Positions 27,349 through 35,641 of a stretch of DNA of 64,000 nucleotides are shown one piece after another. The first letter of the stretch is position 1. Every line of letters begins with the position of its first letter. The translations under genes were made by a program, and so were the position numbers. The notes beneath the pieces were generated by a model. That model did no database searches. It was not told the origin of the DNA and worked only from the letters and a program-made list of their open reading frames with translations. Source of the DNA: Cohaesibacter haloalkalitolerans (GTDB lineage Bacteria; Pseudomonadota; Alphaproteobacteria; Rhizobiales; Cohaesibacteraceae); assembly GCF_003574655.1 (NCBI RefSeq), contig NZ_QNUM01000003.1, forward strand, positions 496,001-560,000, written 5' to 3'.

Positions 27349-28800
27349 ATGGAAGTATCTTTTTTGACAAATTTCAACGATCTCGGCCTCGCCGAGCCCA
27401 TTCTTCGCGCCCTTGAAGCCGAAGGCTACACCCAGCCTACCCCAATTCAGACCCAGGGCATTCCTGTTGCCATGGCTGGCAACGACATCCTCGGCATCGC
27501 CCAGACAGGCACCGGCAAGACCGCCTCTTTCGTCCTGCCGATCCTCGACCGGCTGGCACGCAACGACAAACGTCCGAATCCGAAAGCGGCGGAGGCCCTG
27601 ATCCTCGCGCCGACCCGTGAACTCGTCGCCCAGATTGCCGAAAACATCCGCAAATACAGCAAACACATGCGCGTTTCGGTCAGCATCATCGTCGGCGGCG
27701 TCAAACCCGGCCCGCAGATCCGCAAGCTGGCCAGCGGCAGCCACATCATTGTGGCCACGCCCGGTCGCCTGCTCGACCACTTGAACAACGGCTATGTGAC
27801 CCTCAGCCAGACCAGCTATGTCGTGCTTGACGAAGCCGATCACATGTTGGACCTCGGCTTCATTCCGGACATTCGCCGCATCATGAAGCAACTGCCGAAG
27901 AAAAGGCAGACCGCCCTGTTCTCGGCCACCATGCCCGCCCAGATCAAGGCCCTTGGCCGGGATTTCCAGACTGACCCGGTCGAAGTCGCCGTCGCCACGG
28001 TTGCCCGCCCGATCGAACGGATCGCCCAGAGCGTCCAGCTTCTCGATCAGGCCTCCAAGCGGCATGCCCTGACCTCGATCCTGTCGGCAACCGGAGTGGA
28101 GCGGGCGATTGTCTTCACCCGCACCAAGCGTGGTGCCGATCGCGTCAGCCAGCATCTGCAGAGTGCAGGTCTTGCCGCTACCGCCATCCATGGCAACAAG
28201 AGCCAGGGACAGCGGGTGCGCGCGCTTGCCAGCTTCAAGTCTGGTGAAATCAAGATCATGGTCGCCACGGATATCGCCGCTCGCGGCATCGACATCGATG
28301 ATGTCTCCCATGTGGTCAACTACGAGCTGCCCGAAGTGCCGGAAGCCTATGTCCATCGCATCGGCCGCACGGCCCGGGCCGGACGCAGCGGAACCGCCAT
28401 TTCCCTTTGCGATCCATCCGAAGTCAAATTGCTCAAGGAAATCGAGAAGCTGATCGGCAACAAGCTGCAGGCCGAACAGTCAGACACCTATTCGCCGCTC
28501 GACATCGAGGCTCCAGACACCCCGCCGAAAAGCCGCAATAGAAGCCGCGGCAGGGCACCAGCCCAGCAGACAGCACGCTCCGACAGGAACGCCCGCAACA
28601 ACAAATCCGCAGACAACTGGTCTCCCATCGAAGGCACGTCTTCCTCTGCCCCGCGCAGCGACAAGCCCGCTTTCGGCAAGAAGAAGAGACGCGGCCCTGT
28701 CAAGGCCGAAGCCGGAAACAGCAATGCAGCAGGCAAACCCGCAAGCAAGCGCTGGGGCAACCGTCAGGGCAAAAATGCCCGTTCGCGCAGCGCCGCCTGA
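27349..28800 (+). CDS. rhlE: DEAD-box RNA helicase RhlE
   Basis: A 483-residue ATP-dependent RNA helicase, active in ribosome assembly and RNA decay, often at low temperature. Motifs in order: Q motif with PTPIQTQGIPVAMAG, Walker A AQTGTGKT, PTRELVAQ, VATPGRLLDHL, DEAD in VVLDEADHMLDLGF, SAT in LFSATMP, and HRIGRTARAGRSG near the end of the second RecA domain. A basic, low-complexity tail (about 380-483) follows. Start choice is uncertain: ATG 27349 lacks a good ribosome site, while TTG 27364 has GGAAG eight nt upstream. A terminator and then cspA follow. Confidence 0.93.
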   Translation: MEVSFLTNFNDLGLAEPILRALEAEGYTQPTPIQTQGIPVAMAGNDILGIAQTGTGKTASFVLPILDRLARNDKRPNPKAAEALILAPTRELVAQIAENIRKYSKHMRVSVSIIVGGVKPGPQIRKLASGSHIIVATPGRLLDHLNNGYVTLSQTSYVVLDEADHMLDLGFIPDIRRIMKQLPKKRQTALFSATMPAQIKALGRDFQTDPVEVAVATVARPIERIAQSVQLLDQASKRHALTSILSATGVERAIVFTRTKRGADRVSQHLQSAGLAATAIHGNKSQGQRVRALASFKSGEIKIMVATDIAARGIDIDDVSHVVNYELPEVPEAYVHRIGRTARAGRSGTAISLCDPSEVKLLKEIEKLIGNKLQAEQSDTYSPLDIEAPDTPPKSRNRSRGRAPAQQTARSDRNARNNKSADNWSPIEGTSSSAPRSDKPAFGKKKRRGPVKAEAGNSNAAGKPASKRWGNRQGKNARSRSAA

Positions 28801-28834
28801 GCGCCGGTTTTCGACACAGCAATATAAATCAAGA

Positions 28835-28863
28835 AAACAGCGGCCCCCGAGCCGCTGTTTTTG
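28835..28863 (+). terminator. Rho-independent terminator of rhlE
   Basis: ACAGCGGC pairs with GCCGCTGT around CCCCGA, followed by five T residues. Confidence 0.85.
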
Positions 28864-29099
28864 TCAAGACGTCTAGTCAAAAATATTTTTCTTGAGGAAA
28901 GACGAGAAAAGAGCCAATCAAACAGCCCTCAGAACCTCCTCCTCCCAAAAAATAATCTGGATTTTTTAAGCATTCGGCGATATAAAGCGGTAGCTAATTG
29001 ATTTCGTAATACTGTTCCGTTCCGGCCAGCATTCGATTCTAAGGCTGCCGTGTCGCCGCATGTCGCGAGCGATGATACTACTTCAAGGAACAGAATTCC

Positions 29100-29309
29100 A
29101 TGTCTACTGGTACCGTAAAATTCTTCAACACCACCAAAGGCTACGGCTTCATCGAGCCAGAAGAAGGTGGCAAGGACGCTTTCGTTCACATTTCTGCTGT
29201 TGAACGTTCCGGTCTTTCCACCCTCAACGAAGGCCAGAAGGTCTCCTACGAGCTCGAAACCGGCCGCAACGGCAAGGTTTCTGCTGTTAACCTTCAGCTG
29301 GTTGACTAA
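29100..29309 (+). CDS. cspA: Cold-shock protein (CspA family)
   Basis: A 69-residue nucleic-acid-binding OB-fold protein. The RNP motifs are KGYGFIEPEE and DAFVHISAVE. It acts as an RNA chaperone. The 236-nt gap before it probably contains a long structured leader, as in other csp genes, and AAGGAA sits 10 nt before the start. A very strong hairpin terminator follows immediately, and a 54-residue gene lies beyond. Confidence 0.97.
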   Translation: MSTGTVKFFNTTKGYGFIEPEEGGKDAFVHISAVERSGLSTLNEGQKVSYELETGRNGKVSAVNLQLVD

Positions 29310-29316
29310 TTTTCAG

Positions 29317-29352
29317 CCGAGGCCAGCATTTTTAATGCTGGCCTCGGTTTTA
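29317..29352 (+). terminator. Strong rho-independent terminator of cspA
   Basis: A perfect 14-bp stem CCGAGGCCAGCATT/AATGCTGGCCTCGG with a TTT loop, followed by TTTTAT. Confidence 0.93.
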
Positions 29353-29370
29353 TAGTTTTAGGGGCAAATC

Positions 29371-29535
29371 GTGAACAAACGAGACAGACTTGCTGCCGAA
29401 AAGTTGTTTTCCATGGGACCCAAGTCCTTGCGGGAAGACCTCACCGACGCTCAAGAGCAGACCAACAAGGTCCGCGAAAAGAACGCCCGCCTCAAGGCTT
29501 TGAGACTGGCGAAGACGGCTACAGAAAAGCCCTGA
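29371..29535 (+). CDS. 54-residue basic protein downstream of cspA
   Basis: A GTG-start frame (29371) with AGGGG seven nt upstream encodes 54 residues with very high Lys, Arg, Glu and Ala content. The text LAAEKLFSMGPKSLREDLTD followed by AQEQTNKVREKNARLKALRL predicts one long amphipathic or coiled-coil helix. No hydrophobic segment is present. It is only 19 nt past the cspA terminator, so it is either read-through or has its own promoter in the hairpin region. I do not recognise a named family; the composition, start context and clean stop make it a likely gene. Confidence 0.65.
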   Translation: MNKRDRLAAEKLFSMGPKSLREDLTDAQEQTNKVREKNARLKALRLAKTATEKP

Positions 29536-29863
29536 CCACCTCCGCGATCAAAATTTCGCCCATCAATACAGACATCCGCTGACATTGGCCTGAAGCCAAG
29601 GCGTGCAACGCACCATGACCCCATGGTCAGCGAACGCCTGCGCATAGCAGCATTCCCCCGCAAACGACAGTATCGACAAAACAGGACCTGCTGTGGGCTG
29701 AGGTTTTCTTTCAGTTTACAGCACAGAATGCTCGTACCAGCCCCGCCCCAAGACCGAGGCACGTCAGCACAAGCAAGGTCAGCAGTGTCGCAGAGTCAAG
29801 CATACGGCGCAGCCGCAACGCCGCCCCTCCCAACCTGATTGATTGCAAATTCTCTGATTGATG
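29536..29863. other. Gene-free region before repeat copy A
   Basis: About 330 bp without a frame that has both a ribosome site and protein-like composition. No terminator or RNA gene was recognised. Confidence 0.5.
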
Positions 29864-29968
29864 AGAGCTTGCCGCGTTCATTCGCATTCGCTTGACTTGC
29901 TCTATCTATTTGTTTTGGCACAAATTCTTTTCGTTAAATCGAGGTCGATTTAACAGAACGCGCGCTAG
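29864..29968 (-). repeat. 105-bp intergenic repeat, copy A
   Basis: Read on the minus strand this element matches the plus strand at 43410-43514 in 95 of 105 positions with no gap. It contains a palindrome with arms GTTAAATCGA and TCGATTTAAC around CC; in this copy the outer C is changed. A TTGACT-like segment lies in the opposite direction. The two copies face each other across 13.4 kb. The segment AACAAATAGATAGAGCA resembles the tails of rhizobial palindromic intergenic repeats. Confidence 0.9.
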
Positions 29969-29986
29969 CTGATGCTGAAAGCAGAA

Positions 29987-30002
29987 TGATCACATCTGAT
30001 CA
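29987..30002. promoter_or_regulatory. Paired TGATCA site, downstream of the deoR-type gene
   Basis: TGATCA-N4-TGATCA, 44 nt past the repressor stop codon. The same motif in pairs occurs inside the gene (30575-30589) and in its promoter region (30895-30909). Candidate operator half for looping. Confidence 0.45.
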
Positions 30003-30045
30003 TCCAGCCATCATGTCAGATCATTCCGACTACAGACAATCAAAC

Positions 30046-30822
30046 CTAAACGGTATAAATCTCGATGTCCTTGGTGCGAAGCATGTCGAGCACCTTGGGA
30101 TCTGCATCCTTGCCGGTGATCACGATATCGATCTCGTCAAGATCGAAGACCGGAATGCCACTGTCGACGCCAATCTTGTCTGAACTGACCAGCGCCACGA
30201 CCTTGTCGACATGCCGCTGCATGCGCTTCTCTTCCATATAGGCCAACATCGCCGATTTGGTCAGCCCGACCTCGCTCAGGCCATCCGCATCAACCATGAG
30301 ATAATGGCCCTGAAAATTCAGCTTCGAAGGCGGAGACACGAGAATCCCCTGACTTTCGATATGCTGGCCGCCCAACACCACAAGATGCGGATAGGAAGCC
30401 GAAAGCAGCTTGATGATCAACGGCACAGAGTTCGAATAGACCTGTATCGTACTGTCGAGCAAATAGCGGCTCATCAAGCAGGCAATGGAGCCCGTGCCGA
30501 TGTAAATACTGTCTTTGGTTTTACACAGTTTTACAGCCTGCTCGGCAATCCTGTGCGCTTCATAATAGGCTTCATGATCAGATTGATCATTTCTGATTAC
30601 TAAATGATCAGAGAAATGAGCAAGTTCCGAAGACCCTGCGACAGAAATCCGTTCCGCGCCATTTCGAATCTTCCGCAACTTCCCCAGATTGTTGAGCAGG
30701 TTAATGTCTCTTCGGATCGTGGCAGGGGAACTATCAAGGGCTTCCACAAGCTGCTTTACCGTTGCAACCTCGACTTCCCCGAGATGTTCCAGCAGTTTCC
30801 TTTGCCTGATCTGCGCCAACAT
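30046..30822 (-). CDS. DeoR-family repressor, UlaR-like
   Basis: A 258-residue regulator: N-terminal winged helix (about 5-58, VATVKQLVEALDSSPATIRR) and a C-terminal sugar-phosphate-binding domain with SIYIGTGSIACLMSRYL as the phosphate loop. Several stretches match E. coli UlaR rather than GlpR or FruR: DINLLNNLGKLRKIRNGAE, VVLGGQHIESQG, DKVVALVSSDKIG and ITGKDADPKVLDML. It is divergent from the PTS operon and is its probable repressor, with a phosphorylated sugar as inducer. Paired TGATCA sites lie upstream, inside and downstream of the gene. Confidence 0.9.
   Translation of the reverse strand: MLAQIRQRKLLEHLGEVEVATVKQLVEALDSSPATIRRDINLLNNLGKLRKIRNGAERISVAGSSELAHFSDHLVIRNDQSDHEAYYEAHRIAEQAVKLCKTKDSIYIGTGSIACLMSRYLLDSTIQVYSNSVPLIIKLLSASYPHLVVLGGQHIESQGILVSPPSKLNFQGHYLMVDADGLSEVGLTKSAMLAYMEEKRMQRHVDKVVALVSSDKIGVDSGIPVFDLDEIDIVITGKDADPKVLDMLRTKDIEIYTV
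30575..30610. promoter_or_regulatory. TGATCA triplet inside the repressor gene
   Basis: TGATCA at 30575, 30584 and 30605, within the coding sequence. The first two have the same 3-nt spacing as the promoter pair. Confidence 0.4.
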
Positions 30823-30894
30823 GATTATCCCTGAATGCGTGTAGAGTCCTTTGATTTACGAATACAGTATAACCGGCAAAGCGTCAAATTTTTA

Positions 30895-30930
30895 TGATCA
30901 CAATGATCATTTTTGATTGCTTTTGATTAC
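30895..30930. promoter_or_regulatory. Candidate operator of the PTS operon
   Basis: TGATCA-CAA-TGATCA (30895-30909) is followed by the direct repeat TTTTGATT-GC-TTTTGATT (30911-30928). Tandem TTTGATT-type repeats are usual DeoR-family operators. The site lies in the 224-bp divergent region between the repressor and the PTS genes. Confidence 0.6.
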
Positions 30931-31046
30931 CATTTATGAGATGCCTTGGGTAAGAGGGAGGAAATTGACATGACGAGTCGTATTCGCATGCAGTTCTCGC
31001 TGGTCTTTTACGGGGAAGAAAAAAGACAGCGAGGGGAGAGTGACCG

Positions 31047-31511
31047 GTGGCTATAAAGGTGGAACGCGAGTCCATCTGGCTCGATTTCCCCGGCACTGCA
31101 AGAGAGGAAATCATCCAGAACATCTGCTTCAAGCTGAAAGACATCGGCAAGACAGATGATCCGTCTGGGCTCTATCATGACATTATGGAACGTGAAGGCC
31201 TGGTCAGCACATTTGCCGGCCACGATACCGCTATTCCGCACGTCGTCACGAACCATATCAACAGCCCTGCGCTTTGCTTCATTCGGGTGGCCGACCCGGA
31301 CCTCACCTGGCACGGCAACAGCGAAAACGTGACCTTCGTCGTTTTCAGCGCTGTCCCCAAAGGTGAGGCCGCAGCAACCATCCGGGCTGAACAGAGCCAG
31401 ATATTCGGCGCACTCGCGCTTTTGATCCGCACGCCCGACGTGACATCCGTCTGGAAGGTCGCCGAAGACGCCGAGGTCATTCAGAAGAGTTTGAATTTCA
31501 CGCTTTCCTAA
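31047..31511 (+). CDS. PTS EIIA component, fructose/mannitol type
   Basis: A 154-residue EIIA domain. The phospho-accepting histidine is His65 in HDTAIPHVVTNHI. It takes phosphate from HPr and passes it to the EIIB cysteine. The GTG start at 31047 has GGGGAGAG upstream. It opens the PTS operon, although another EIIA domain is fused to HPr and EI two genes later. The sequence is somewhat closer to the gat/fru EIIA type than to MtlF, so its partner may not be the same as that of the fused copy. Confidence 0.88.
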   Translation: MAIKVERESIWLDFPGTAREEIIQNICFKLKDIGKTDDPSGLYHDIMEREGLVSTFAGHDTAIPHVVTNHINSPALCFIRVADPDLTWHGNSENVTFVVFSAVPKGEAAATIRAEQSQIFGALALLIRTPDVTSVWKVAEDAEVIQKSLNFTLS

Positions 31512-31541
31512 ATTGTTCAAAGCTTCTCTAGGGAGGAATTA

Positions 31542-32936
31542 ATGCGAGAGAACAATCTTAAAACGGGCGTCCAGTCCCTGGGACGGACCCTCAGTGCGAT
31601 GGTGATGCCAAACATTGGCGCCTTCATAGCCTGGGGTTTCATCACCGCCCTTTTCATCCCGACAGGTTGGTGGCCCAATGAGAGCCTTGCCGCTCTCGTC
31701 GGACCGATGATCAAATACCTGTTGCCCCTGCTGATCGGCTATACCGGCGGCAAGATGATTCACAAGGACCGCGGCGCCGTCGCTGGTGCAATCACGACCA
31801 TGGGTGTGATTGTCAGTGCCGACATCCCGATGTTCCTTGGTGCCATGATTGCAGGCCCGCTCGGCGCTGTTGCAATCCGGGAGTTTGACAAACGCATTCA
31901 TCACCGCATCAAGCCGGGCTTTGAAATGCTGGTCAACAACTTCTCCCTCGGCATCATCGCCATGATCACCGCGATCATCGGCTATCTTGTCATGGGCCCG
32001 CTGGTTGCCGTTCTGACCAAGGCTCTTGGCTCGGGTGTGGGCTGGATCGTTGAACAGGGCCTGCTGCCGCTGGTTTCCATCATCGTTGAGCCGGCCAAGA
32101 TCCTGTTCCTCAACAACGCGATCAACCATGGCGTCTTCACGCCGCTTGGTGCCCAGCAGTCGTCCGAATTCGGCAAGTCCATCTACTATCTGATCGAAAC
32201 CAACCCCGGACCGGGTCTTGGCGTTCTGCTTGCCTACATGCTGGTTGGCAAGGGCGCAGCCCAGAAATCCGCCTATGGTGCCTCCATCATTCACTTCTTG
32301 GGTGGTATCCATGAGATCTACTTCCCATATGTACTGATGAAACCGCGCCTGATCATCGCAGTCATCGGCGGTGGCATGGCTGGTCTCGCTTTCAACATGA
32401 TCATGGGCAACGGCCTTGTAGGTCCTCCTTCGCCGGGATCCATCTTCGCTGAAATCCTTATGTCCACCAAGGGCATGGGTGTAGTCCTGACCCTGGCATC
32501 CATCGCGGTTGCCGCAGCCGTCTCCTTCGCGATCAGTGCTTTCATCATTCGTGGCAGCATGGAAGGCGAGGACGACCTTGAAGCAGCCAAGGAACGGGTT
32601 GCCGCCAACAAGGCCGAAGCAAAGGGAATGGCAGCTCCGGTTGCCGATCAGGCTGGCGCTTATGAAAATGTCAAACGCATCATCGTGGCATGCGACGCTG
32701 GCATGGGCTCCTCTGCAATGGGCGCCTCGGTCCTGCGCAACAAGGTCAAGGAAGCCAAACTCGACATTGAAGTCACCAATCTGGCGATCAATGATCTTGA
32801 TGAGGCAGACATTGTCATCACCCAGAGAGAGCTGACGGCTCGGGCGCAACAGAAACTGCCGTCCGCCCTTCACTTGAGCATTGGCAACTTCATGGACAGT
32901 GCTTTCTACGATGATCTGGTGAAAAAGCTGGTCTAG
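31542..32936 (+). CDS. mtlA: PTS mannitol-type permease EIICB
   Basis: Membrane transporter that imports and phosphorylates a hexitol. The 464 residues closely follow E. coli MtlA EIIC and EIIB: SAMVMPNIGAFIAWGFITAL, LVGPMIKYLLPLLIGYTGG, VEPAKILFLNNAINHG, GGIHEIYFPYVLM (His257 and Glu258) and EIIB with Cys384 in ACDAGMGSSAMGA. The C-terminal EIIA of E. coli MtlA is missing and is supplied by the neighbouring genes. A Shine-Dalgarno AGGGAGG precedes the ATG. Mannitol or a close polyol is the likely substrate. Confidence 0.94.
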   Translation: MRENNLKTGVQSLGRTLSAMVMPNIGAFIAWGFITALFIPTGWWPNESLAALVGPMIKYLLPLLIGYTGGKMIHKDRGAVAGAITTMGVIVSADIPMFLGAMIAGPLGAVAIREFDKRIHHRIKPGFEMLVNNFSLGIIAMITAIIGYLVMGPLVAVLTKALGSGVGWIVEQGLLPLVSIIVEPAKILFLNNAINHGVFTPLGAQQSSEFGKSIYYLIETNPGPGLGVLLAYMLVGKGAAQKSAYGASIIHFLGGIHEIYFPYVLMKPRLIIAVIGGGMAGLAFNMIMGNGLVGPPSPGSIFAEILMSTKGMGVVLTLASIAVAAAVSFAISAFIIRGSMEGEDDLEAAKERVAANKAEAKGMAAPVADQAGAYENVKRIIVACDAGMGSSAMGASVLRNKVKEAKLDIEVTNLAINDLDEADIVITQRELTARAQQKLPSALHLSIGNFMDSAFYDDLVKKLV

Positions 32937-32965
32937 TCACACCTAGCGACCAATGAGGGAAACCC

Positions 32966-35605
32966 ATGTTTTCTAGACTAACCAAACGTTTCGGCCTTCC
33001 TGCGAAGGCCGAAACGGAGACCACGCCAGCTCCGGAGCCGACCACCGCGTCGGCAACGGGGCAGGCCTCCGCAGAGCAAACTGCCAGTTCTTTCAAAATC
33101 GAGGCCGACGCCATTCTGATCGATCAGAAGGTGGAAAGCCGCAAGGATGCACTGGCACTCATCGCCGCCAAGATGCTGGAGAAGGGCTACGTCTCTTCCG
33201 ACTATCTGGAGGCGCTGGAAGCTCGCGAGCGGGCCGTCAGCACCTATTTGACGAATGGCATTGCCATTCCACATGGGGTCAATGAAGCCAAATCTCTGGT
33301 CGCCAAGACCGGGGTGGTCATTATCCAGATCCCTGAAGGGGTGGTCTGGAATGACAAGGGCGACAGGGTGTTTCTGGCGGTCGGCATCGCAGCGGCAGGA
33401 AATGAACATAACGAAGTCCTGCAAAAGCTGACCGGCGTCGTCATGGATGAAGCGCTGGCCACCCATCTGGGAACCGAAGCTGACGCAGGCGCCATCGCCG
33501 AGGCATTGGGGCACTCCCTGCCGACCAAGTCGACCGAGGCACTGGTAACCGAATTTGACGCCAGCACCGGCTGTGTGATTGTCGATGCAGCGGGTCTGCA
33601 TGCGCGCCCGGCAACAATCCTGGTGCAAATGGCAGAAGAGTTTGCCGGCACCGACATCTGGCTGACCAACGGCGAGCTGCAGGCCAAGATGGATTCCATG
33701 ACCCGACTGCTTTCCCTCGGCATTGTCCATGGCGACAGCATCAAGGTTTCGGCTACGGGTCCGAGGGCACAAGAAGCCGTCGACCAGATCGCCGCCGCCA
33801 TCACCAAGGGTCTCGACCCTGTCGAAGGCTCCGGCGCGACAAACAACGACTATCAGCCGCTTGACGAGCTGCTTGAACTCACCAATCCGCAAGGCCGTGC
33901 CCTGCTCAAGGGCATTCCCGCCTCTCCGGGCATAGCGCTGGCTGACGCCTTCATTCTCGACAGCGCAACTGAATTCCACATTGGCAAAGAGGGCGCAGGC
34001 TCAGCCCACGAGCGCGGACTGCTTGACGCCGCCCTGCAACAGGCGCACGAGCAGTTGCTCGCCGTGAAGGACGACGTTGCGGCGCGGTCCCCCGCCGAAG
34101 CCGTCATCTTTCAGGCTCAGGCCGAGTTGCTCAGGGACACCAACATCCTCACGGAAGCGCAGAAGCATCTGGACGATGGCGCCAGCGCCGCATGGGCCTG
34201 GCAACAGACCATCGACCGCGAAGCCGGCATCATGGAAGACAGCGCTGCCGAACGCATTCGCGCCCGTGCCGCAGACTTGCGTGACGTGGGCCGACGGGTG
34301 ATTGCCATCCTGCAGGGGGGGCAGACAGAACTGACATGGCCAGACCGTCCCTTCGTGCTGATCTCCAAGGAATTGACCCCGTCCCAGACGGCAGAGCTGA
34401 GCAAGAAGCCGGTTCGTGCCATTTGCACCGAGCTTGGCGGGGCAACAAGTCACATGGCCATTCTGGCCCGCGCGCTCGGCCTTCCGGCTCTGGTCGGGAT
34501 CGGCAGCGCGCTGCTTACAACGGTCAAGGCTGGTGAAGCCGTTGCCGTTGCGCCTCAGAGCGACCTTCTGATCCTCTCCCCGGATGCCGAAACCATCCGG
34601 CAGGTGGAAGACTGCATCCATCAGTGGCATCGGGTGCAGGAACGTGAATTTGCAAGCAAGGACGAGCCCGCCATCACGCGCGATGGGGCCGAAATCGAGG
34701 TGGTCTGCAATATTTCCTCGGCGGCAGATGCGGACAAGGTATCGCAACATGGTGGCTCCGGCGTCGGGCTTCTGCGGACGGAATTTCTCTTCGAAACAGC
34801 CACGGCAGAACCCGACGTCGAAACTCAGGCTGCGGAACTGGCAAAAATCGCCAGATCGATCGGCACTCAGACGCTGATCGTGCGCACTTCCGACATCGGC
34901 GGCGACAAGCCGGTCAGCTGGCTCAAGCAGCCCAAGGAAGACAATCCCTTCCTCGGCGTGCGCGGCATTCGTCTGTCGCTGCGTCATACGGATATCTTCA
35001 AGCGCCAGCTTGAAGCCATCTATCGGGTGGCCAAGGCACAGGCGGATGAGTTGGGCACGACTGGCATTCACATCATGTTCCCGATGATCAGTGCCCTTCA
35101 CGAGTTCCAGCAGGCCAAGGCTCTTGCCGAAGAGGTTCGGCAGATCGTGGGTGCACCGGAGCTGCCGCTTGGCATGATGATCGAGGTGCCATCTGCCGCC
35201 CTGCTGGCCGAGCATTTTGCCAAAGAGGCTGATTTCTTCTCGATCGGCACCAATGACCTGACGCAGTATACGCTGGCAATGGATCGCATGAACCCCGATC
35301 TTATGATGCCGCAGGACAACTACAGCCCCGCCCTGCTGCACATGATCGCCATGACAACCAAGGCTGCCAACGCAGCAGGCAAATGGGTCGGCGTCTGCGG
35401 CAACCTTGTCGCAGAACCGGACTTTGCAAAAATCCTCATAGGCCTCGGCGTCAAGGAACTCTCGGTCAGCCCGGTGAACGTTCCTGCCCTCAAGGAACTG
35501 GTACGATCGGTTGATCGTTCCCAGCTCGAGAGCCTCGTTCAGAAGGCCCTTCAGGCAGGCACGCCCGAAGAGGTCAAGACAATCATTCGCGATACGGATC
35601 AATGA
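32966..35605 (+). CDS. Multiphosphoryl transfer protein EIIA-HPr-EI
   Basis: A 879-residue fusion of three PTS modules. After a disordered Ala/Thr/Pro-rich start (1-45) comes EIIA (about 46-190; His103 in GIAIPHGV), HPr (about 200-285; His212 in AAGLHARPAT) and enzyme I (about 310-879; His496 in GGATSHMAILARAL, PEP-binding RIGGDKP-like NIGGDKP variant DIGGDKPVSW and C-terminal Cys in GVCGNLVAEP). It carries the whole phosphate relay from PEP to the permease, so the operon needs no general PTS proteins. Confidence 0.95.
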   Translation: MFSRLTKRFGLPAKAETETTPAPEPTTASATGQASAEQTASSFKIEADAILIDQKVESRKDALALIAAKMLEKGYVSSDYLEALEARERAVSTYLTNGIAIPHGVNEAKSLVAKTGVVIIQIPEGVVWNDKGDRVFLAVGIAAAGNEHNEVLQKLTGVVMDEALATHLGTEADAGAIAEALGHSLPTKSTEALVTEFDASTGCVIVDAAGLHARPATILVQMAEEFAGTDIWLTNGELQAKMDSMTRLLSLGIVHGDSIKVSATGPRAQEAVDQIAAAITKGLDPVEGSGATNNDYQPLDELLELTNPQGRALLKGIPASPGIALADAFILDSATEFHIGKEGAGSAHERGLLDAALQQAHEQLLAVKDDVAARSPAEAVIFQAQAELLRDTNILTEAQKHLDDGASAAWAWQQTIDREAGIMEDSAAERIRARAADLRDVGRRVIAILQGGQTELTWPDRPFVLISKELTPSQTAELSKKPVRAICTELGGATSHMAILARALGLPALVGIGSALLTTVKAGEAVAVAPQSDLLILSPDAETIRQVEDCIHQWHRVQEREFASKDEPAITRDGAEIEVVCNISSAADADKVSQHGGSGVGLLRTEFLFETATAEPDVETQAAELAKIARSIGTQTLIVRTSDIGGDKPVSWLKQPKEDNPFLGVRGIRLSLRHTDIFKRQLEAIYRVAKAQADELGTTGIHIMFPMISALHEFQQAKALAEEVRQIVGAPELPLGMMIEVPSAALLAEHFAKEADFFSIGTNDLTQYTLAMDRMNPDLMMPQDNYSPALLHMIAMTTKAANAAGKWVGVCGNLVAEPDFAKILIGLGVKELSVSPVNVPALKELVRSVDRSQLESLVQKALQAGTPEEVKTIIRDTDQ

Positions 35606-35641
35606 CCGGAAACGGCCAAAACGGTACAAAGGAGTTTGGTG

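Noticed and set aside
27190-28356. A 388-codon open frame antisense to rhlE
   Set aside because: Antisense shadow of the DEAD-box helicase gene.
31539-32873. A 444-codon open frame antisense to mtlA
   Set aside because: Antisense shadow; the translation is highly polar with repeated Asp/His runs and no recognisable domain.
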